Origin: Streptomonospora sp. PA3
GTDB lineage: Bacteria; Actinomycetota; Actinomycetes; Streptosporangiales; Streptosporangiaceae
Direction: 5' to 3'
Length of the DNA stretch: 64,000 nucleotides
Assembly (NCBI RefSeq): GCF_009728995.1
Contig: NZ_VTZW01000003.1
Coordinates: forward strand, 511,507 to 575,506
Shown: positions 58,502-64,000 of the stretch, piece after piece
Numbering within the stretch: position 1 is the stretch's first letter
Layout of the letters: each line of letters opens with the position of its first letter
The notes under the pieces: generated by a model
Databases searched by the model: none
Seen by the model: the letters and a program-made list of their open reading frames with translations, nothing else
Told to the model about the DNA's origin: nothing
Made by a program: the position numbers and the translations under genes

Positions 58502-59311
58502 ATGACCCGATTCGACACCGCCACCGCCGTCTCCCCCTCATCCGAGGGCCGCTTCACCGCCGACCTCGACCCCGGGTACCTCATCGGCAAGGCGATGAAC
58601 GGCGGCTACCTCATGGCCGTCATGCAGCGCGCCGCCCTGGAGGCGGCACCCCATCCGCACGCCGTCTCCTCGTCGTTCCACTTCATGCGCCCCGCCGCGG
58701 CCGGGACCGCCGAGATCGAGACCGACGTGCTCAAGGCCGGACGCACCGTCGCCACCGTGCGCGTCACCCTCCGCCAGGAGGGCAAGGCGTGCGTGACCGG
58801 GACCATCGCCACCGCCGAACTCGACGCCGGCGCGGTCCCCGACTACGCCGCGCCCGCGCCGCAGGTGCCGCCCGTCTCCGAGTGCCGCCGCTACGACCCC
58901 CGCGCCGACGTCGAGAACGCCCCCGCCTTCACCCGCCGCGTCGCCCAGTTCTACACCGAGGAGTCCTGGCAGCGGCTGCTCGGCCGCGCCCCCGAGCCCG
59001 TCCCCGACCTGTCCGGCCACGTGCACATCAGCGAGGAGGACGGCGGTCCCGCCGCCGACGACCCCGCACTGTTCCTCCCGCTGGCCGTGGACGCCCTGCC
59101 GCCCGTCGTCACCGTCTTCGGCACCTGGCGCTGGGCGCCCACCGTCGAGCTCACCTGGCACATGCGCGCCGTCCCTCAGCCCGGCCCGCTGACCTTCCGC
59201 GCCCGCGCGGGAGCCGTCAACGACGGCTGGTTCGACGAAACGGTGGACGTGTGGGACGTGAAGGGAACGCTCGTGGCGCAGAGCCGCCAGCTCGCGCGCG
59301 CCGGACGGTAG
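58502..59311 (+). CDS. Acyl-CoA thioesterase, double hotdog fold
   Basis: The 269-residue protein resembles TesB-like/4HBT_3 thioesterases: GKAMNGGYLMAVMQRAALEA, SSSFHFMRPAAAGTAEIETDVLKAGR in the first hotdog, and WRWAPTVELTWHMRAV with NDGWFDETVDVWD in the second. It probably hydrolyses an acyl-CoA; chain length cannot be read. TTCAAT at 58490-58495 lies 6 nt before ATG 58502. Confidence 0.82.
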   Translation: MTRFDTATAVSPSSEGRFTADLDPGYLIGKAMNGGYLMAVMQRAALEAAPHPHAVSSSFHFMRPAAAGTAEIETDVLKAGRTVATVRVTLRQEGKACVTGTIATAELDAGAVPDYAAPAPQVPPVSECRRYDPRADVENAPAFTRRVAQFYTEESWQRLLGRAPEPVPDLSGHVHISEEDGGPAADDPALFLPLAVDALPPVVTVFGTWRWAPTVELTWHMRAVPQPGPLTFRARAGAVNDGWFDETVDVWDVKGTLVAQSRQLARAGR

Positions 59312-59372
59312 CAGGCGGGTGTAATACCGCTTTGACCGGGGAAGACACGGTTCGTTGGTAATTGTGAACTAC

Positions 59373-59395
59373 TCACATGTGACTCAACACGCGTG
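59373..59395. promoter_or_regulatory. Two neighbouring palindromes before the MBL gene
   Basis: TCACATGTGA (59373-59382) and CACGCGTG (59388-59395) are perfect palindromes with centres 14 bp apart. The nearby TTGACC at about 59332 may be a -35 element. They lie about 150 bp upstream of the MBL gene and could be operators. Confidence 0.35.
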
Positions 59396-59537
59396 AGACT
59401 CGGCCCACATTCGGTACCGCCGGTGCGGTGATTGGGGTAGACCCGTAACACGGAGAACACGCAGCGGCCCACCTCGCGATACACCGGCTTCACGTGTGCG
59501 TCTCCGCGGAGGCACCCCATCGAAAAGGCAATGCACC

Positions 59538-60308
59538 GTGCGACTCACCATCATCGGCTCTTCGGGAAGCTTCCCCGGCCCGGCCAGCCCCGCTTCCTGC
59601 TACCTGGTGGAGGCCGACGGATTCCGGCTCCTGCTGGACATGGGCAACGGGGCGCTCGGCGTGCTGCAGCGGCACGCCGACATCTACGGGATCGACGCCG
59701 TCTACCTCAGCCACCTGCACGCGGACCACTGCTTCGACCTCTGCTCCTACTGGGTCGCGCGCACCTATCCCCACGGGGGCCCGAAACCCCCGATCCCCGT
59801 CTACGGCCCGCCCGGCGTGGCCGACCGCATGGCCGAGGCCTACGGGCTGGAGCCCGACCCCGGCATGCGCGAGACCTTCGACTTCCGCGAGCTGGCTCCC
59901 GGTGAGATCGCCATCGGCCCGATGACCGCGCGCCTGGACCGGGTGAACCACCCCGTCGACGCGTTCGGCATCCGCCTGGAGCACGGGGGCAGCAGCCTCG
60001 CCTACAGCGGCGACACCGGAGCCTGCGACGAACTCGTCGAGCTCGCCGCCGGAGTCGACCTCTTCCTGTGCGAGGCGTCCTTCCACGACCACCGCGAGCA
60101 CCCCAAGGACATGCACCTGACCGGCAGCGAGGCGGGCGAGCACGCCCAGCGCGCGGCCGCCCGGCGGCTGGTGCTGACCCACCTGGTGCCCTGGAACGAC
60201 GACGAGTGCACCCTGTCCGAGGCGCGCACCACCTTCGACGGGCCGATCGACATCGCGCGTTCCGGCGCCGTCTACGAGGTCGGCAGCGCCGCCCTGAAAC
60301 CGGTGTAG
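59538..60308 (+). CDS. MBL-fold metallohydrolase, Rv1339-like
   Basis: The 256-residue protein has the metal motif HLHADH (LSHLHADHCFDLCS), the later Asp in AYSGDTGACDELV and His in LVLTHLVPW. Its position before rph fits Rv1339 of M. tuberculosis, reported as a cyclic-AMP phosphodiesterase; that activity here is an inference from synteny. GTG 59538 is used because relatives begin RLTIIGSSGSFPGP; an upstream in-frame start at 59496 adds Arg/Ser-rich residues. Confidence 0.88.
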   Translation: MRLTIIGSSGSFPGPASPASCYLVEADGFRLLLDMGNGALGVLQRHADIYGIDAVYLSHLHADHCFDLCSYWVARTYPHGGPKPPIPVYGPPGVADRMAEAYGLEPDPGMRETFDFRELAPGEIAIGPMTARLDRVNHPVDAFGIRLEHGGSSLAYSGDTGACDELVELAAGVDLFLCEASFHDHREHPKDMHLTGSEAGEHAQRAAARRLVLTHLVPWNDDECTLSEARTTFDGPIDIARSGAVYEVGSAALKPV

Positions 60309-60333
60309 GCCGGGCGCACCGGCCGCGATGACG

Positions 60334-60359
60334 GGCACGCCGGCGGGGGCCGGCGTGCC
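60334..60359. terminator. Hairpin between convergent MBL and lipoprotein genes
   Basis: GGCACGCCGGC at 60334-60344 pairs exactly with GCCGGCGTGCC at 60349-60359 around GGGG. Confidence 0.7.
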
Positions 60360-60422
60360 GCGCTCGGCGGGCCGACCGCCGGGACGCGGATGGGGGGCGC
60401 CGGCGGCCGGACCGCCCGGTGC

Positions 60423-61208
60423 TCAGCCCTTCTCGGCCCCGTCCCCGTCGGGCCGGCCGCCGCCGGCGGTCCCCTGGTCGGCCTGGAGCGTGGGATCCGC
60501 CGCCTCCGGTCCGGGGGAGGCGGAGGGCGTGGCGTCCGGCTGCGGACCTTCGGCGAGGAGCTCCTGTGCCGTTGCGGCGGCGGCGTCGAGCAGTTCGCGC
60601 GTCTCGACCCGGGGGGTGTTGCTCGTGGTCGACACCAGGATCCCCGGCAGATGCAGCTTGACCCCGGAGAACATCTCGCCGCCGTCCCACTCGGCGAGGC
60701 CGCCCATCGCCGACACCGCGTCGGTGGTGAAGAACGCGGGGTCGCGCACGGCCTTCACCGGCACGTGGCCGGGGTAGGCCACCAGGCTCTTCTCCGGGGC
60801 GAACGTCACCATCACCACTTCGCTGCCCTCGTCGGGATCGAAGCCGGCCCAGGAGCATTCCAGCCGCGTTTCCGTGCGCACCTCGGTGAACTCCGGCTCC
60901 TCCAATTGGCCGATGACGCCGGCCATGTGGGCCTCGATCCCGGTGGCCGCACACGAGACCGGCAGCGGTGCCGCATCGACGCGGCGCTCCTCCACCTCCG
61001 CCTGCGCGGTGTCGGAGGTGGCCGCCGGGCCGGTCACCGCTTCGCCGCCGACCGCGGTCCAGGCCGGGGTGGGCGTGGCCGGGCTCGCCGAGGGCGACTC
61101 CTCCGAGGCCGAACCGGACTCCGGCGTGCAACCGGTGGCGGCCAGCGCGAGGACGGCCGCGCCGACTGCCCACCGCGCCCGCGACACGTCTCTCGGAACG
61201 AATCTCAT
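60423..61208 (-). CDS. Putative lipoprotein
   Basis: The 261-residue protein has a lipoprotein signal: basic N-terminus, hydrophobic core [13 protein letters not shown] with the lipidated Cys at residue 27, then a Ser/Pro/Thr-rich spacer. A folded part with Cys pairs (VSCAATG and LECSWAGF) follows, with a Gly/Asp-rich tail. I recognise no family. It would sit on the outer face of the membrane. ATG 61208 has GAGGT about 8 nt upstream. Confidence 0.75.
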   Translation of the reverse strand: MRFVPRDVSRARWAVGAAVLALAATGCTPESGSASEESPSASPATPTPAWTAVGGEAVTGPAATSDTAQAEVEERRVDAAPLPVSCAATGIEAHMAGVIGQLEEPEFTEVRTETRLECSWAGFDPDEGSEVVMVTFAPEKSLVAYPGHVPVKAVRDPAFFTTDAVSAMGGLAEWDGGEMFSGVKLHLPGILVSTTSNTPRVETRELLDAAAATAQELLAEGPQPDATPSASPGPEAADPTLQADQGTAGGGRPDGDGAEKG

Positions 61209-61409
61209 CGTGTGGTGACCTCTACCATCCGGTGCGGCTCGGGCCGCCCGCGGTCCGCGACCGCGTCGGCGCCTCCCATGGTGTCACCTTCCGGACGCGA
61301 AGCGGCGCCAGGCGCCAGGACCGTAAGCCAAGGGATACCTCCGCTGCACCGGCCCTCCATGTCCGCGGAGGAGGCACGGCGGGCCGCCCGCGCAGATAGG
61401 CTTTCGCGC

Positions 61410-62129
61410 ATGGCACGACCCGACGGACGCGCTCCGAACCAACTGCGACCCGTGACGATCACCCGCAACTGGCTGCGCCACGCGGAAGGATCCGCTCTCA
61501 TCGAATTCGGCGACACCCGCGTGCTGTGCGCGGCGACGGTCGAGGACGGCGTCCCGCGCTGGCGGCGCGGCACCGGAGAGGGGTGGGTCACCGCGGAGTA
61601 CGCGATGCTTCCCCGCTCCACCGACACCCGCGGCGCCCGGGAGTCGGTCAAGGGCAAGATCGGCGGCCGCACCCACGAGATCTCCCGCCTGGTGGGCCGG
61701 TCCCTGCGCGCCGTGGTCGACTTCAAGGCGATGGCCGAGCACACGGTCACCCTGGACTGCGACGTGCTCCAGGCCGACGGCGGCACCCGCACGGCGGCGA
61801 TCACCGGGGCCTACGTCGCGCTGGCCGACGCCTTCAAGTACCTGCGCAAGAAGCGCAACCTGAAGAACAACCCCCTCAAGGGGTCGGTCTCGGCGGTCAG
61901 CGTCGGCATCGTCCAGGACCAGCCGCGGCTGGACCTGAACTACCTGGAGGACTCCGTCGCGCAGACGGACATGAACGTCGTGGTCACCGGCGACGGCGAC
62001 TTCGTCGAGGTCCAGGGGACCGCCGAGGGCGCGCCCTTCGACCGCGCGAAGCTCGACGGCCTGCTCGACCTGGCCCTGTCCGGCTGCGCGGAGCTGACCG
62101 AACTGCAGAAGAAGGCGCTCGCGGGATGA
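61410..62129 (+). CDS. rph: Ribonuclease PH
   Basis: RNase PH trims the 3' ends of tRNA precursors by phosphorolysis. The 239-residue protein has the family blocks [61 protein letters not shown] and [26 protein letters not shown] (61397-61402) lies 7 nt before ATG 61410, fitting leaderless transcription. rdgB overlaps its stop by ATGA. Confidence 0.96.
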   Translation: MARPDGRAPNQLRPVTITRNWLRHAEGSALIEFGDTRVLCAATVEDGVPRWRRGTGEGWVTAEYAMLPRSTDTRGARESVKGKIGGRTHEISRLVGRSLRAVVDFKAMAEHTVTLDCDVLQADGGTRTAAITGAYVALADAFKYLRKKRNLKNNPLKGSVSAVSVGIVQDQPRLDLNYLEDSVAQTDMNVVVTGDGDFVEVQGTAEGAPFDRAKLDGLLDLALSGCAELTELQKKALAG

Positions 62130-62773
62130 GCGACCGCATCACGGTGGTGCTGGCCACCCGCAACGCCAAGAAGCTGCCGGAGATGCGGGCGATCCTCGGC
62201 GAAGCCGGCCTCGATGCCGACGTGGTGGGCCTGGCCGATTACCCCGATGCGCCCGAGGTCCCCGAGACGGAGGCGACCTTCGCGGGCAACGCGCTGCTGA
62301 AGGCGCGGGCGATCGCCGCGCACACGGGGCTGCCGGCGGTGGCCGACGACTCCGGGCTTCGCGTGGACGCGCTCAACGGGATGCCGGGTGTGCTGTCGGC
62401 CCGCTGGTCGGGGCGCTTCGGTACGCAGTCGGGGGACGAGGACGAGGCGAACATCGACCTGGTGCTCGACCAGCTCGCCGACACCCCTGAGGAGCGGCGC
62501 GGCGCCGAGTTCGTGGCCACGGCGGCCCTGGTGGTTCCGCGGGGGGCCGTGCCCAAGGCGCAGGAGGAGATCGAGGAGGTCGTCGAAGGCGTGCTCCGCG
62601 GTCGGCTGATCAGGGAGCGCCGCGGTGAGAACGGCTTCGGCTACGACCCGATCTTCGTGCCGGAGGGCGAGACCCGGACCACGGCCGAGATGAGCGCGGG
62701 GGAGAAGAACGCGATCAGCCATCGGGGCATCGCCTTCCGCAGGATGGCGGAGGTGCTGGCCGGACTGCTGTGA
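62126..62773 (+). CDS. rdgB: RdgB/HAM1 dITP/XTP pyrophosphatase
   Basis: The enzyme hydrolyses dITP, XTP and other non-canonical nucleotides to prevent their use in DNA. The 215-residue protein has [14 protein letters not shown], the DSGLRVDAL and [11 protein letters not shown] motifs and [12 protein letters not shown]. It overlaps rph by 4 nt, a conserved pair (Rv1340/Rv1341). Confidence 0.95.
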   Translation: MSDRITVVLATRNAKKLPEMRAILGEAGLDADVVGLADYPDAPEVPETEATFAGNALLKARAIAAHTGLPAVADDSGLRVDALNGMPGVLSARWSGRFGTQSGDEDEANIDLVLDQLADTPEERRGAEFVATAALVVPRGAVPKAQEEIEEVVEGVLRGRLIRERRGENGFGYDPIFVPEGETRTTAEMSAGEKNAISHRGIAFRRMAEVLAGLL

Positions 62774-62787
62774 CCCGCTGTGGGAAG

Positions 62788-62812
62788 CCGGCCGCGGCAT
62801 CGGCGCGGCCGG
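62788..62812 (+). terminator. Hairpin after rdgB
   Basis: CCGGCCGCG at 62788-62796 pairs with CGCGGCCGG at 62804-62812 around a 7-nt loop. Confidence 0.65.
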
Positions 62813-62828
62813 TCGGCGAGGACCGCGT

Positions 62829-62858
62829 TTGGCGTATCGCCGGATCGATGGTTAAGAT
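62829..62858 (+). promoter_or_regulatory. rRNA promoter candidate P1
   Basis: TTGGCG (62829-62834) and TAAGAT (62853-62858) have an 18-bp spacer. It is the promoter candidate furthest upstream of the 16S gene. Confidence 0.55.
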
Positions 62859-62943
62859 GAAGGGCTGACGCGGACTTCGCGGTCCGGCGGCGGCTCCGAT
62901 TCGATCGGGAGCCTGTCCCGGGCCCGGTTTGCCGAGATACCGG

Positions 62944-62973
62944 TTCGCGACGCCCGTCGCGAGCGGGTAACCT
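62944..62973 (+). promoter_or_regulatory. rRNA promoter candidate P2
   Basis: TTCGCG (62944-62949) and TAACCT (62968-62973) have an 18-bp spacer, the same spacing as P1 and P3. Confidence 0.5.
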
Positions 62974-63188
62974 GGACAGAGCAAGTAGCCGAGAACCGAA
63001 CATCCCCGCGATGGGCGGTCGGCAGTCCGACCCGCGGACGACACGGACGCAATGCGGACGTGTTCCCAGCACTTGTCAGAGTCTCCTACCGAACGCCGCC
63101 GAATCCGGGGTCCGGTTTCGGGAATGGACGGTGCGGACCGCATGTTGGATGAACGCAGCGTTTAACGGCCCTAGGCGAATTCGCCGAT

Positions 63189-63218
63189 TTGGTGGGTTTG
63201 CGGGGGTCCTGATAACGT
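63189..63218 (+). promoter_or_regulatory. rRNA promoter candidate P3
   Basis: TTGGTG (63189-63194) and TAACGT (63213-63218) have an 18-bp spacer. It is the promoter candidate closest to the 16S gene, giving a leader of about 300 nt. Confidence 0.55.
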
Positions 63219-63365
63219 GAAGGCATAACACAGCGGATCGGTTCCCGCCCCGGGATTTCACCGGGAACGGGGTTCGGATCCGCGGGGAGATTCCGTCTCT
63301 TGGGAAGAGCCTGGGGAGCCTGCCGGTTGGCGGGTTCGGGCTTGTGCCGGATGAGCGGTTGCTTC

Positions 63366-63527
63366 TTGAGAACTCAACAGCGCGTGTTCAACTTTGTGCC
63401 AAGTTTGTTTTGGCCCCGTGGGACCAGCCCCTCTGTGTGGGGTGTGGTTCCGGGGTTCCTTTGATGGGCCCGGGTTTGATCCTGCTTTTCGGGTGGGTTT
63501 TTCCGGGTCGTGTCAGGGTTCAGACCT
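63366..63527 (+). promoter_or_regulatory. rRNA leader with conserved antitermination/processing region
   Basis: TTGAGAACTCAACAG at 63366-63380 is the leader motif seen before actinobacterial 16S genes, followed by GCCAAGTTTGTTTTGGCC at about 63400, a likely boxB-like hairpin. GTTTGATCCTG at 63474-63484 repeats the 16S 5' region (63538-63548). The RNase III partner strand would lie after the 16S gene, outside the window. Confidence 0.65.

Positions 63528-64000
<473 letters not shown>

Overview
The window is about 74% G+C actinobacterial chromosome. The 5' part of the 16S rRNA at the right end and the gene content fit the Nocardiopsaceae (Nocardiopsis/Streptomonospora type); the genus is a guess. 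Gene order follows a backbone known from Mycobacterium tuberculosis (about Rv1298-Rv1341) and Streptomyces coelicolor (about SCO5357-SCO5415): rpmE, prfA, prmC, sua5-type gene, wecA, atpI, atpBEFHAGDC, a DUF2550 gene, a cobalamin adenosyltransferase, nucS, methylmalonyl-CoA epimerase, thiolase, meaB, an acyl-CoA mutase, a ybbN-like gene, pncB, clpS, a DUF2017 gene, mec, cysO, cysM, an MBL protein, rph and rdgB.

Layout. 1-2.8 kb: end of a lactate permease and a secreted serine hydrolase. 2.9-6.2 kb: rpmE and the prfA-prmC-tsaC translation genes. 6.25-7.54 kb: a tandem array of large palindromic elements that separates this block from wecA. 8.3-18.2 kb: wecA and the complete F1Fo ATP synthase operon plus a DUF2550 gene. 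18.3-30.6 kb: small conserved genes, PduO-type adenosyltransferase, secreted M28 peptidase, NucS mismatch endonuclease, 3-hydroxyacyl-CoA dehydrogenase, a FilP-like coiled-coil protein, epimerase, thiolase, a frameshifted nitrilase and a DinB protein. 30.7-41.3 kb: meaB, chitinase, MarR regulator, isobutyryl-CoA-mutase-type subunit, YbbN-like protein, a cytidylate-kinase-like protein and malic enzyme. 41.4-45.5 kb: YqgE, DUF3039, class E sortase with a small membrane partner, and an SF2 helicase with a possible leader peptide. 45.5-47.8 kb: a 2.3-kb intergenic island with no credible gene, holding two oppositely oriented tandem arrays, two long perfect inverted repeats and another copy of the palindromic element. 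47.8-53.2 kb: M43 metalloprotease, Ser/Thr kinase, trpS and an FkbM methyltransferase. 53.2-62.8 kb: NAD salvage (pncA, pncB), the clpS-mec-cysO-cysM sulfur-carrier cysteine cluster, thioesterase, MBL protein, lipoprotein, rph and rdgB. 62.8-64.0 kb: rRNA promoters, leader and the first ~470 nt of 16S rRNA, cut by the window end.

Themes. Adenosyltransferase, MeaB, epimerase and mutase subunit form a dispersed B12-dependent acyl-CoA mutase supply group, and meaB and the mutase share a TTGGACGTCC element in their promoters. Around fifteen genes show a -10-like TANNNT hexamer 6-8 nt before the start codon, which indicates leaderless transcription. I see no phage, integron, CRISPR or secondary-metabolite system. 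The unexplained content is mainly non-coding: the mosaic palindromic elements (three locations), a second repeat family (two locations) and the repeat island at 45.5-47.8 kb.
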